DNA of 64,000 nt from Ascidia mentula. Lineage: Eukaryota; Chordata; Ascidiacea; Phlebobranchia; Ascidiidae. The DNA is taken from assembly GCA_947561715.1 (NCBI GenBank), contig OX387199.1, positions 10,049,001 to 10,113,000 of the forward strand, given 5' to 3'. Both the position numbers and the translations under genes were made by a program. Below the pieces are notes generated by a model. It had not been told where the DNA came from, searched no databases, and saw nothing but the letters and a program-made list of their open reading frames with translations. Position 1 is the stretch's first letter, and the number at the start of each line of letters is the position of its first letter. Of the stretch, positions 1 through 12,900 are shown piece after piece.

Positions 1-2420
1 AATTGTCTCCATTCTGTAACGATGGAAACTCAACCCAATCTGGATGAGCGAACTCGTTGCCTACGAAAGGGTTCCTTTTGGTAAACATGTAAAAAAACGT
101 TTACGCCAATAAAGTAATTTACCCATAAAATTCAGGTATGATTTTCCACTGAAGGCATTTGTGATAAGTCTGATCATCTTGTGGAGACTCATTCCTCTGT
201 CCAATCTCGGTGACATTTCCCGCCGGTCCAACATGCACTCATTGTCCATAAGTTGCCTTGCAATCGTCCATTGACAATCCATGCTCTGAACATTAAAATT
301 TATAACATCAGACAATGAATGTTCAAATCTAAAAGTTAAATCGTTAACCTGTTGGTGGTCTTCTGGGTACGTGATATATCTTTCCCCTGTCCTCCGTTCG
401 GACAACATTTGACAAATTTCGCTCATTCCCCAGTTTTCATCCGACATTCCGTTTAATATCTGAAAACGCGAAACCCGTTAGAGTAGAAAATGACGCTCCT
501 TGATGCTGCCATGGTTTTACCTGCATCCATTGACTTGGAATATGCATCGATAATCTGTAATCGAAACCGAATCCACCTTGATTGACAGGACGAGTCAAAC
601 TTGGAAATTCGGTATACTCCTATACGCAGCAAAAAACACACTCTTTAAATCTTTGTTCGATTTTTTGTTGACCAAACAAAGACAAGTCCTACCTCTGCAA
701 TGGTTATGATTTTTGGATAGTATCGATGCAAAATTTTGTTTGCAAGCAATAGGTAAGCCATTGCTCCAATGTCCATGTGCATTCCGAAGTATTGTCGGTA
801 GTTATCAACAGATTGGATGTCTAAAGATCATTAAAAATTTACAAAACAAACGCTTTTTAAGTATTGCAATTGCACTAATACTGATAAGTACATTTACCAG
901 GAATTTGATTGTGGTAGATCATTGGCGTTACTCCATTAAACCGAAAACCGTCGAATCCAAAGTTTTCCACGTAATGACGGAGGTTGGACAGTAAAAATCG
1001 AAGAACTTCCCACCTAAACAAGTTTTTACATGCGCCATCACACAGAGATGATTGTACGTAAACCATCGCAATGCCCCTTACTTTGTAAAGTCAAACTTTC
1101 GCGCGTCATTTTCCCTGAAATCCCGTCTATCAGAACGGAAGAAACACTCATCAGTGCCATCAAAGCGATCTAAACTTTCCCAGCCATTCTTCGATGCGTG
1201 ACTGTGCATAACATCCATCATGACGTAAATTCCCATCCCATGTGCGACGTTTATCAACTCCCTCAGATCGTCAGGAGTCCCATATCGGCTGCGATCATAA
1301 CACAAGTGTTTTTGTAAACTACACGTAATCCTGAACTGAGGCAAAAACTCACAATTCTATCACTAAAACGTGGACTCACCTTGAGGGCGCAAAAAAGTTG
1401 GTAACTTGGTAACCAACGCTCGGATAATAAGGATGCTCCATAATTGCCATGAGAAGCACGCAGTTGTAGCCTAGATCGCGAATGCGAGGAAGAACATCTG
1501 TGGTGAACTGCTTGTAAGAAGATACTTGACAACGATCGGAGCTGATCCCAATGTGAGCTTCGTAAATGCGCAAACGTTCGGGCTTCGAAATTTGATTGTT
1601 TGCAAACTGGAAATAAAGTTTTAATTTGTTTTTCTGTTCGACTCTCGCTTTTGACAACGTGAAGAAAAGCAAACCATATCACGTACTCGTTGACAAGATT
1701 TATTTGAAGACGGATTCCAAAAGCGCCATGTAAACGTTGATCCGCACTGGGTCACGTATTTTGCCCACGGTGAAATTCTTTCCAATATCTGATTGTCTTT
1801 CGTTTCAACCACAAGCTGAAATTAAACAATTTTGTTATTTGTGTTTCCACATCAATGTCTGAGTAAAGCAAGCCATCTACCTTCAGTTCGGATAGATGGT
1901 TTATTGGGCATCTACCATCTCGATTTGGTGGCATGAACATTTCCCACTGACCATATCCGATGTCCTTGTACATTATTTTTTCCCAGTTGTCTGAACAAGC
2001 ATTGTGGCTTAAATACACGAAGAGATTCGATTTGAAGCTACACACTCACTAAAATCTCCCATTAGGTAGACGGCCCTCGCATTGGGAACCCATTCCCTGC
2101 ATTGAATTCCTCCCTCTTGTGTGAGAACAACACCGAAAGTTTCGTAACTTCGACTGAACCGATCCATTCCTTCCTCGCGTTCAATGTCCATCAGCGCTTT
2201 TTCAAACATTCCATATCTACAACACCAATATTAGTTATATTATTTATAGTTACTTGACCAACCTTTAGATTTAATTACAACGGTTTTGTATTTTACTGTC
2301 TTTTATTTACCTAAGTCTGATATCCTTTTCAAAGCTTCTTAATCTTGGGTCATTTGCAAACAAGCTTTCGATTTCGGGAACTCCCCATTGTTGAAGATTG
2401 TCGTGACCTGAGAATTCCAT
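1..2420 (-). CDS. Branching-enzyme-like pseudoenzyme, copy A (3' end outside window)
   Basis: This is the 5' part of the repeated gene: exons 1-11 and the first 60 nt of exon 12, after which the window begins. The start ATG is the complement of 2418-2420 and begins [13 protein letters not shown] element lies at 2528-2534, about 108 bp upstream. The GH13 nucleophile position is an Asn codon at 935-937 in place of the Asp expected in this family. Exons match copy B without indels. The C-terminal beta domain and RS tail are not visible for this copy. Confidence 0.85.
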
Positions 2421-4501
2421 TTTTGCTCCACGATGTGAGATTCGAATCAAAGGTTAAGTAAGCGGTTATAACGCAGCTTGACCGAGATTTCAACGAATGA
2501 TGTGATGTAGGTATGTTGCGATGGAATTTATATAGGGCGTAAAAAGGAAGAAGTTCGCTCTTAATGGGATTGTCGGGCAATAAAGTGAGATTGGCAAGGA
2601 TTAGGATAATAATTTGGAATACAAAGAGACTTGATTATTCAACAATGTTCACAGCTTACCACTACATGAACATAACAGGAAGGAATAAGTTTAATGACAA
2701 TGTAATCCAACTATAATGGTCTGAAATCATTTGTGATGCGAATTTAATTCAATATCACAAAGATTAAAATGCGGGTGCGTTTGGTCGGAATTCAACCAAA
2801 AGTACGCTTACACTTTCTCTTATTCAATAATATGATGCGTTTTGACAATAATGTAAGGTAAACCTCATAAACTTAATGCCACCTCAACAAAATGTCAGGA
2901 ATGAAAAAATTACTTTCACAAAAAAAACCTTTGTACTTGGACGAGTTCCGAGTTATTCAAGGCCGCTCTTGTTGTCTGAATAACGAAAAAGTGACAAAAT
3001 CATTTCCGTATTACGCACAAACGTACTCCTGCTGTCGTAAAGTTTTGGCGACTTTGCTGGCAAAAACGTTTATTTTACATTCGATGCTTCGGTCGGTGTG
3101 CAACTGATCTTTCTCTTTAGCACCATCGTGCGCCGTAAGAATTTAGATTATTTCAGTCGCTCGTGCAATTTGTTCGTAATTGCGTTTTAGTTTGTGTTAC
3201 AAATAAGTTTTTTGTGTGAAGACTATTCCCGTTTTCGATAGACTAGTAAGTCGATGAACAGAAATTATTGTTCCGCAAATATTTAAATGCTCAAAAATGT
3301 GTATCACCAGCTTTTCTGGATTGTCGAATGGTCATTGCTTATATAATATTGACATAATATTTTAACAAACCGCAAACCAGTCGCTTCTCCTGAGATCGTG
3401 GTTGCGACAGCATATAACCAAGCAACGTACGAATTGTCTTTTTTAGTCCGAGTCGCAATGAGCTCGTTCGCTACTATTTTTCTTGTAATATCCACGTGAT
3501 AATATTTGCGTTTGCAATACCTAAGTTTTCCCTTGAAACATTCCGCGGGTAAAATTAATATTTTGCAAACACTTTTCATTCTATCATAGGTAAGCTTGCT
3601 TGACAACTTTCCTCGAGTGCCCATAGGATTTGGCACTTAGTGTCAGTTTGATCACATGCCAACAGCACAACCCTCGCAGCGGGAGCTGCCCGCACATCTG
3701 TATTTCCACTAAAGTAAGTTTGGCCGGCGGTAAAAGACCAACTTGTATTCCTCTGTCACAATGTAACGTACATACGACGTAACAAAGCGATCAGTGACGC
3801 ACGGAGGTCCATTTTTGGTTGAATAGGAACGGGTGCATGTGCTGGTGCTACGTCCAATTTGAGCGTGTTTGGAGGAATTTTTAGTGGATTTAGGGGGGGG
3901 TTTAAAATCATCAGAGTGTTTGTAATACAGGATTAGACATTCTCAGTTGACATTATTTGGGTTGTAAAAACACCAAGAAATGCAATTGAAATTTGCAGAG
4001 ATATGAATCGTGTAGTCTACCTAATCATTTGCGTATTTCTGGCAGTGTATGTTTTACTATGCGTAATTAACATAAAACAACAAACTAGCTGATGCAAACC
4101 AAGCCTCCCACTACGGCTGTTTTGGGATATACTGTCGTCATTGTTTTATGGACGTTCGTTTCGTTGTCACGCTAGACGCACAATTGCCATAAAGATATCC
4201 CGTCTTTAACCGTTATTGAAACTAAACTTTCGTGAAATTACTGGCCATTTAACGAGGGGTACAGAATTTCGGAATCTCCAACAAAACATCATATCGAATT
4301 AAATCTTCACATTGAGTTGATTTTAATTCGGAACATTTACTCCAATAAAGTCCAAAAAACTGTTGTTTATTCAATAATAGCTCTGACAACAATGCAGAAA
4401 TACAAAGGTCATTTTGTGACACAAACAACAAATAAGAATTACAACAATCAACACAGCACAACAAATATGTAGTTTTGTGTGGATATTTTATTTGAAACCA
4501 A
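2421..4501. other. Inter-gene spacer A-B, class 1-like
   Basis: It holds the copy A promoter at its left end. The rest has only short open frames (for example 2892-3107 plus, 3304-3636 minus), whose frames are broken by indels in other units, so I call no gene. The hairpin seen near the equivalent of 8593-8615 has lost its left arm here (about 3115-3135). A run of eight G lies near 3893-3900, and a GC palindrome (GCGGGAGCTGCCCGC) near 3678-3692. Confidence 0.7.
4487..4492 (-). terminator. AATAAA polyadenylation signal (copy B; same in the other copies)
   Basis: AATAAA on the minus strand begins 9 bp after the TGA stop of the last exon, giving a very short 3' UTR. The same spacing is found at the 3' end of every copy from B to L. 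This supports the RS tail being the true end of the protein rather than read-through. Confidence 0.65.
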
Positions 4502-7500
4502 TCAATATCCCGAAGCCCGACGACCCGAAACGCTTGAAAATCCGACAGATCTGGAACGTGACGGGCTACGACCGTTTCGTTGAAATCGATGAGAAGAGCA
4601 GCCAGAAGCATTGTAAACTGGTTGACTTCTGCCAAAACTTGCACATCTGTATGGACTCTTATCTCTTCTCGATTCGCCCAAATTCATCTCCCTCAAGCGA
4701 GTTTCACAGCTCGGCGAACGACCACGACTGTGGCTACGTTCACGACGCCACGGTGAAGTGCTCCGTGAGTTGTAGTCACGGCCGCGATCACGACAATCAT
4801 CGTATCCATAATAAACCCGATTGGCATTCACGTCGTTGGACCAATGAGAAAGGGCGTCGCTCGCCATTACAATAACACAACGTGACGGCAAATAAACCTT
4901 GAGCAAAATAGAAAGATTTAGTGATTCGTTTGAATGACAGTATGATAGCATCTTACCATCAGTGAACATGGGTTATTGTCACACGATTGTTGTTGAGTGT
5001 GGAAATCCACCGAAGCTTCATTTCTACCGTGACCTCCAAACATTTTTTGGTCACTGTCCAAAACAATCTTGTACCTTCAACGCGAAAGGGTGTTATTTAC
5101 GACGGAACGCGAACTGTGCAAGGTATACCCAAACCATACTCACGTTCCTGATGTTCGTACACCGATTCGATAATTGGGATAACTTTGTGTAGGATGAAAG
5201 TTAAACATGAAGACCAGGCCGGCTCTTTCGAATACAATCACTTTCTCATCATCGTGTTGACGTGTAACAAGTCCCTTAAGATCAAATGGATTGTGGAAAC
5301 GTGCACTGCAAGTGAATATACCAACGGAAAAAATAATTATCCTATACCTGAGGGGAACTTAGCCAACCAAATCGTTCTTCCAAACGGTTAATTGCGATAT
5401 CGAAATTATTGAGGTATTTGTATCTCAGCTGCTGGTCATCAGCAAGCTCAAACTGTCTTCTTGCCAGTTGGTAATTGTCTCCATTCTGTAACGATGGAAA
5501 CTCAACCCAATCTGGATGAGCGAACTCGTTGCCTACGAAAGGGTTCCTTTTGGTAAACATGTAAAAAAACGTTTACGCCAATAAAGTAATTTACCCATAA
5601 AATTCAGGTATGATTTTCCACTGAAGGCATTTGTGATAAGTCTGATCATCTTGTGGAGACTCATTCCTCTGTCCAATCTCGGTGACATTTCCCGCCGGTC
5701 CAACATGCACTCATTGTCCATAAGTTGCCTTGCAATCGTCCATTGACAATCCATGCTCTGAACATTAAAATTTATAACATCAGACAATGAATGTTCAAAT
5801 CTAAAAGTTAAATCGTTAACCTGTTGGTGGTCTTCTGGGTACGTGATATATCTTTCCCCTGTCCTCCGTTCGGACAACATTTGACAAATTTCGCTCATTC
5901 CCCAGTTTTCATCCGACATTCCGTTTAATATCTGAAAACGCGAAACCCGTTAGAGTAGAAAATGACGCTCCTTGATGCTGCCATGGTTTTACCTGCATCC
6001 ATTGACTTGGAATATGCATCGATAATCTGTAATCGAAACCGAATCCACCTTGATTGACAGGACGAGTCAAACTTGGAAATTCGGTATACTCCTATACGCA
6101 GCAAAAAACACACTCTTTAAATCTTTGTTCGATTTTTTGTTGACCAAACAAAGACAAGTCCTACCTCTGCAATGGTTATGATTTTTGGATAGTATCGATG
6201 CAAAATTTTGTTTGCAAGCAATAGGTAAGCCATTGCTCCAATGTCCATGTGCATTCCGAAGTATTGTCGGTAGTTATCAACAGATTGGATGTCTAAAGAT
6301 CATTAAAAATTTACAAAACAAACGCTTTTTAAGTATTGCAATTGCACTAATACTGATAAGTACATTTACCAGGAATTTGATTGTGGTAGATCATTGGCGT
6401 TACTCCATTAAACCGAAAACCGTCGAATCCAAAGTTTTCCACGTAATGACGGAGGTTGGACAGTAAAAATCGAAGAACTTCCCACCTAAACAAGTTTTTA
6501 CATGCGCCATCACACAGAGATGATTGTACGTAAACCATCGCAATGCCCCTTACTTTGTAAAGTCAAACTTTCGCGCGTCATTTTCCCTGAAATCCCGTCT
6601 ATCAGAACGGAAGAAACACTCATCAGTGCCATCAAAGCGATCTAAACTTTCCCAGCCATTCTTCGATGCGTGACTGTGCATAACATCCATCATGACGTAA
6701 ATTCCCATCCCATGTGCGACGTTTATCAACTCCCTCAGATCGTCAGGAGTCCCATATCGGCTGCGATCATAACACAAGTGTTTTTGTAAACTACACGTAA
6801 TCCTGAACTGAGGCAAAAACTCACAATTCTATCACTAAAACGTGGACTCACCTTGAGGGCGCAAAAAAGTTGGTAACTTGGTAACCAACGCTCGGATAAT
6901 AAGGATGCTCCATAATTGCCATGAGAAGCACGCAGTTGTAGCCTAGATCGCGAATGCGAGGAAGAACATCTGTGGTGAACTGCTTGTAAGAAGATACTTG
7001 ACAACGATCGGAGCTGATCCCAATGTGAGCTTCGTAAATGCGCAAACGTTCGGGCTTCGAAATTTGATTGTTTGCAAACTGGAAATAAAGTTTTAATTTG
7101 TTTTTCTGTTCGACTCTCGCTTTTGACAACGTAAAGAAAAGCAAACCATATCACGTACTCGTTGACAAGATTTATTTGAAGACGGATTCCAAAAGCGCCA
7201 TGTAAACGTTGATCCGCACTGGGTCACGTATTTTGCCCACGGTGAAATTCTTTCCAATATCTGATTGTCTTTCGTTTCAACCACAAGCTGAAATTAAACA
7301 ATTTTGTTATTTGTGTTTCCACATCAATGTCTGAGTAAAGCAAGCCATCTACCTTCAGTTCGGATAGATGGTTTATTGGGCATCTACCATCTCGATTTGG
7401 TGGCATAAACATTTCCCACTGACCATATCCGATGTCCTTGTACATTATTTTTTCCCAGTTGTCTGAACAAGCATTGTGGCTTAAATACACGAAGAGATTC

Positions 7501-7892
7501 GATTTGAAGCTACACACTCACTAAAATCTCCCATTAGGTAGACGGCCCTCGCATTGGGAACCCATTCCCTGCATTGAATTCCTCCCTCTTGTGTGAGAAC
7601 AACACCGAAAGTTTCGTAACTTCGACTGAACCGATCCATTCCTTCCTCGCGTTCAATGTCCATCAGCGCTTTTTCAAACATTCCATATCTACAACACCAA
7701 TATTAGTTATATTATTTATAGTTACTTGACCAACCTTTAGATTTAATTACAACGGTTTTGTATTTTACTGTCTTTTATTTACCTAAGTCTGATATCCTTT
7801 TCAAAGCTTCTTAATCTTGGGTCATTTGCAAACAAGCTTTCGATTTCGGGAACTCCCCATTGTTGAAGATTGTCGTGACCTGAGAATTCCAT
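4502..7892 (-). CDS. Glycogen branching enzyme-like pseudoenzyme with RS-rich C-terminal tail, copy B (reference model)
   Basis: Exons on the minus strand: 7783-7892, 7522-7688, 7353-7462, 7159-7287, 6852-7078, 6554-6760, 6370-6485, 6165-6292, 5993-6091, 5821-5931, 5595-5757, 5348-5532, 5144-5274, 4957-5074, 4502-4897. All introns are GT-AG, 59-94 bp, and join in phase to 798 residues; animal branching enzyme is about 700. An N-terminal CBM48-like glycogen-binding module (about 60-135) contains GDFNNW. A GH13 barrel follows (about 170-560) with region [11 protein letters not shown], then a beta domain ending near [10 protein letters not shown] (about 677). In region II (FRFNGV) the nucleophile Asp is Asn343 (codon 6407-6409). 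The acid/base Glu398 is kept. In region IV (EDHQQ) the Asp is Gln467 (5824-5826). Loss of two of three catalytic carboxylates implies no branching activity, although glycogen binding may persist. Residues 681-798 form an Arg-Ser-rich tail unknown in this family. TATA is at 8000-8006 and AATAAA at 4487-4492. Confidence 0.92.
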
Positions 7893-9987
7893 TTTTGCTC
7901 CACGATATGAGATTCGAATCAAAGGTTAAGTAAGCGGTTATAACGCAGCTTGACCGAGATTTCAACGAATGTTGTGATGTAGGTATGTTGCGATGGAATT
8001 TATATAGGGCGTAAAAAGGAAGAAGTTCGCTCTTAATGGGATTGTCGGGCAATAAAGTGAGATTGGCAAGGATTAGGATAATAATTTGGAATACAAAGAG
8101 ACTTGATTATTCAACAATGTTCACAGCTTACCACTACATGAACATAACAGGAAGGAATAAGTTTAATGACAATGTAATCCAACTATAATGGTCCGAAATC
8201 ATTTGTGATGCGAATTTAATTCAATATCACAAAGATTAAAATGCGGGTGCGTTTGGTCGGAATTCAACCAAAAGTACGCTTACACTTTCTCTTATTCAAT
8301 AATATGATGCGTTTTGACAATAATGTAAGGTAAACCTCATAAACTTAATGCCACCTCAACAAAATGTCAGGAATGAAAAAATTACTTTCACAAAAAAAAA
8401 CCTTTGTACTTGGACGAGTTCCGAGTTATTCAAGGCCGATCTTGTTGTCTGAATAACGAAAAAGTGACAAAATCATTTCCGTATTACGCACAAACGTACT
8501 CCTGCTGTCGTAAAGATTTGGCGACTTTGCTGGCAAAAACGTTTATGTTACATTCGATGCTTCGGTCGGTGTGCAACTGACCTTTCTCACAAACGATGGT
8601 GATTAGCGCCATCGTGCGCCGAAAGAATTTAGATTATTTCAGTCGCTCGTGCAATTTGTTCGTAATTGCGTTTTAGTTTGTGTTACAAATAAGTTTTTTG
8701 TGTGCAGACTATTCCCGTTTTCGATAGACTATTAAGTCGATAAACAGAAATTATTGTTCCGCAAATATTTAAATATTCAAAAATGTGTATCATCAGCTTT
8801 TCTGGATTGTCGAATAGTCATTGCTTATATAATATTGATATAATATTTTAACAAACCGCAAACCAGTCGCTTCTACTGAGATCGTGGTTGCGACAGCATA
8901 TAACCAAGCAACGTACGAATTTGTCTTTTTTAGTCCGAGTCGCAATGAGCTCGTTCGCTACTATTTTTCTTGTAATATCCACGTTATAATATTTGCGTTT
9001 GCAATACCTAAGTTTTCCCTTGAAACATTCCGCGGGTAAAATCAATATTTCGCAAACACTTTTCATTCTACCATAGGTAAGCTTGCTTGACAACTTTCCT
9101 CGAGTGCCCATAGGATTTAGCACTTAGTGTCAGTTTGATCACATGCCAACAGCACAACCCTCGCAGCGGGAGCTGCCCGCACATCTGTATTTCCACTCAA
9201 ATAAGTTTGGCCGGCGGTAAAAGACCAACTTGTATTCCTCTGTCACAATGTAACGTACATACGACGTAACAAAGCGATCAGTGACGCACGGAGGTCCATT
9301 TTTGGTTGAATAGGAACGGGTGCTTGTGCTGGTGCTAGGTCCAATTTGAGCGTGTTTGGAGGAATTTTTAGTGGATTTAGGGGCTGTTTAAAATCATCAG
9401 AGTGTTTGTAATACTGGATTAGACATTCTCCGTTGACATTATTTGAATTGTAAAAACACCAAGAAATGCAATTGAAATTTGCAGAGATATGAATCGTGTA
9501 GTCTACCTAATCATTTGCGTATTTCTGGCAGTGTATGTTTTACTATGCGTAATTAACATAAAACAACAAACTAGCTGATGCAAACCAAGCCTCCCACTAC
9601 GGCTGTTTTGGGATATACTGTCGTCATTGTTTCATGGACGTTCGTTTCATTGTCACGCTAGACGCACAATTGCCATAAAGATATCCCGTCTTTAACCGTT
9701 ATTGAAACTAAACTTTCGTAAAATTACTGGCCATTTAACCAGGGATACAGGATTTCGGAATCTCCAACAAAACATCATATCGAATTAAATCTTCACATTG
9801 AGTTTATTTTAATTCGGAACATTTACTCCAATAAAGTCCAAAAAACTGTTGTTTATTCAATAATAGCTCTGACAACAATGCAGAAATACAAAGGTCATTT
9901 TGTGACACAAACAACAAATAAGAATTACAACAATCAACACAGCACAACAAATATGTAGTTTTGTGTGGATATTTTATTTGAAACCAA
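7893..9987. other. Inter-gene spacer B-C, class 1
   Basis: It contains the copy B promoter, an intact small hairpin (8593-8599 pairing with 8609-8615) and the GC palindrome that elsewhere is the transposon target. The 71-codon plus-strand frame of spacer A-B is broken here by extra A residues near 8390-8400. No gene is supported. Confidence 0.7.
8000..8006 (-). promoter_or_regulatory. TATA box of the repeated gene (copy B; same in the other copies)
   Basis: The minus-strand element reads CCTATATAAATTCC, 108 bp upstream of the start codon, so transcription would start roughly 75-80 bp before the ATG. The same element sits at the same distance in copies A, C, D, E, F, G, H, J, K and L; it is deleted in I. 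Position and conservation across diverged classes support it. No transcript data are available. Confidence 0.6.
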
Positions 9988-12900
9988 TCAATATCCCGAA
10001 GCCCGACGACCCGAAACGCTTGAAAATCCGACAGATCTGGAACGTGACGGGCTACGACCGTTTCGTTGAAATCGATGAGAAGAGCAGCCAGAAGCATTGT
10101 AAACTGGTTGACTTCTGCCAAAACTTGCACATCTGTATGGACTCTTATCTCTTCTCGATTCGCCCAAATTCATCTCCCTCAAGCGAGTTTCACAGCTCGG
10201 CGAACGACCACGACTGTGGCTACGTTCACGACGCCACGGTGAAGTGCTCCGTGAGTTGTAGTCACGGCCGCGATCACGACAATCATCGTATCCATAATAA
10301 ACCCGATTGGCATTCACGTCGTTGGACCAATGAGAAAGGGCGTCGCTCGCCATTACAATAACACAACGTGACGGCAAATAAACCTTGAGCAAAATAGAAA
10401 GATTTAGTGATTCGTTTGAATGACAGTATGATAGCATCTTACCATCAGTGAACATGGGTTATTGTCACACGATTGTTGTTGAGTGTGGAAATCCACCGAA
10501 GCTTCATTTCTACCGTGACCTCCAAACATTTTTTGGTCACTGTCCAAAACAATCTTGTACCTTCAACGCGAAAGGGTGTTATTTACGACGGAACGCGAAC
10601 TGTGCAAGGTATACCCAAACCATACTCACGTTCCTGATGTTCGTACACCGATTCGATAATTGGGATAACTTTGTGTAGGATGAAAGTTAAACATGAAGAC
10701 CAGGCCGGCTCTTTCGAATACAATCACTTTCTCATCATCGTGTTGACGTGTAACAAGTCCCTTAAGATCAAATGGATTGTGGAAACGTGCACTGCAAGTG
10801 AATATACCAACGGAAAAAATAATTATCCTATACCTGAGGGGAACTTAGCCAACCAAATCGTTCTTCCAAACGGTTAATTGCGATATCGAAATTATTGAGG
10901 TATTTGTATCTCAGCTGCTGGTCATCAGCAAGCTCAAACTGTCTTCTTGCCAGTTGGTAATTGTCTCCATTCTGTAACGATGGAAACTCAACCCAATCTG
11001 GATGAGCGAACTCGTTGCCTACGAAAGGGTTCCTTTTGGTAAACATGTAAAAAAACGTTTACGCCAATAAAGTAATTTACCCATAAAATTCAGGTATGAT
11101 TTTCCACTGAAGGCATTTGTGATAAGTCTGATCATCTTGTGGAGACTCATTCCTCTGTCCAATCTCGGTGACATTTCCCGCCGGTCCAACATGCACTCAT
11201 TGTCCATAAGTTGCCTTGCAATCGTCCATTGACAATCCATGCTCTGAACATTAAAATTTATAACATCAGACAATGAATGTTCAAATCTAAAAGTTAAATC
11301 GATAACCTGTTGGTGGTCTTCTGGGTACGTGATATATCTTTCCCCTGTCCTCCGTTCGGACAACATTTGACAAATTTCGCTCATTCCCCAGTTTTCATCC
11401 GACATTCCGTTTAATATCTGAAAACGCGAAACCCGTTACAGTAGAAAATGACGCTCCTTGATGCTGCCATGGTTTTACCTGCATCCATTGACTTGGAATA
11501 TGCATCGATAATCTGTAATCGAAACCGAATCCACCTTGATTGACAGGACGAGTCAAACTTGGAAATTCGGTATACTCCTATACGCAGCAAAAAACACACT
11601 TTTTAAATCTTTGTTCGATTTTTTGTTGACCAAACAAAGACAAGTCCTACCTCTGCAATGGTTATGATTTTTGGATAGTATCGATGCAAAATTTTGTTTG
11701 CAAGCAATAGGTAAGCCATTGCTCCAATGTCCATGTGCATTCCGAAGTATTGTCGGTAGTTATCAACAGATTGGATGTCTAAAGATCATTAAAAATTTAC
11801 AAAACAAACGCTTTTTAAGTATTGCAATTGCACTAATACTGATAAGTACATTTACCAGGAATTTGATTGTGGTAGATCATTGGCGTTACTCCATTAAACC
11901 GAAAACCGTCGAATCCAAAGTTTTCCACGTAATGACGGAGGTTGGACAGTAAAAATCGAAGAACTTCCCACCTAAACAAGTTTTTACATGCGCCATCACA
12001 CAGAGATGATTGTACGTAAACCATCGCAATGCCCCTTACTTTGTAAAGTCAAACTTTCGCGCGTCATTTTCCCTGAAATCCCGTCTATCAGAACGGAAGA
12101 AACACTCATCAGTGCCATCAAAGCGATCTAAACTTTCCCAGCCATTCTTCGATGCGTGACTGTGCATAACATCCATCATGACGTAAATTCCCATCCCATG
12201 TGCGACGTTTATCAACTCCCTCAGATCGTCAGGAGTCCCATATCGGCTGCGATCATAACACAAGTGTTTTTGTAAACTACACGTAATCCTGAACTGAGGC
12301 AAAAACTCACAATTCTATCACTAAAACGTGGACTCACCTTGAGGGCGCAAAAAAGTTGGTAACTTGGTAACCAACGCTCGGATAATAAGGATGCTCCATA
12401 ATTGCCATGAGAAGCACGCAGTTGTAGCCTAGATCGCGAATGCGAGGAAGAACATCTGTGGTGAACTGCTTGTAAGAAGATACTTGACAACGATCGGAGC
12501 TGATCCCAATGTGAGCTTCGTAAATGCGCAAACGTTCGGGCTTCGAAATTTGATTGTTTGCAAACTGGAAATAAAGTTTTAATTTGTTTTTCTGTTCGAC
12601 TCTCGCTTTTGACAACGTAAAGAAAAGCAAACCATATCACGTACTCGTTGACAAGATTTATTTGAAGACGGATTCCAAAAGCGCCATGTAAACGTTGATC
12701 CGCACTGGGTCACGTATTTTGCCCACGGTGAAATTCTTTCCAATATCTGATTGTCTTTCGTTTCAACCACAAGCTGAAATTAAACAATTTTGTTATTTGT
12801 GTTTCCACATCAATGTCTGAGTAAAGCAAGCCATCTACCTTCAGTTCGGATAGATGGTTTATTGGGCATCTACCATCTCGATTTGGTGGCATGAACATTT

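Noticed and set aside
713-994. 93-codon plus-strand open frame opposite exons 7-8
   Set aside because: It is antisense to coding exons and crosses an intron of the real gene. It is truncated or absent in copies E and H without other effect.
2443-2456. tRNA B-box-like sequence (GATTCGAATC) in the 5' UTR region
   Set aside because: No A box or cloverleaf could be folded around it; a short palindrome explains it.
2892-3107. Spacer plus-strand frame of 68-71 codons (MKKLLSQ...)
   Set aside because: It is broken by A-run length changes in spacers B-C and I-J. There is no recognisable domain or transcription signal.
3304-3636. Spacer minus-strand frame of 91-110 codons (MLNPMGTRGKLSS...)
   Set aside because: The frame shifts between classes (a T-run indel near the middle changes the C-terminal half), so it is not kept as protein.
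4249-4644. Minus-strand open frame of about 108-131 codons overlapping the end of the gene
   Set aside because: It is out of frame with exon 15, its 3' end differs in length between copies, and it runs past the AATAAA signal.
4477-4875. 132-codon plus-strand open frame opposite the RS-tail exon, present in all copies
   Set aside because: It is antisense to exon 15, and its persistence follows from conservation of the RS codons on the other strand. It has no promoter or splice context of its own.
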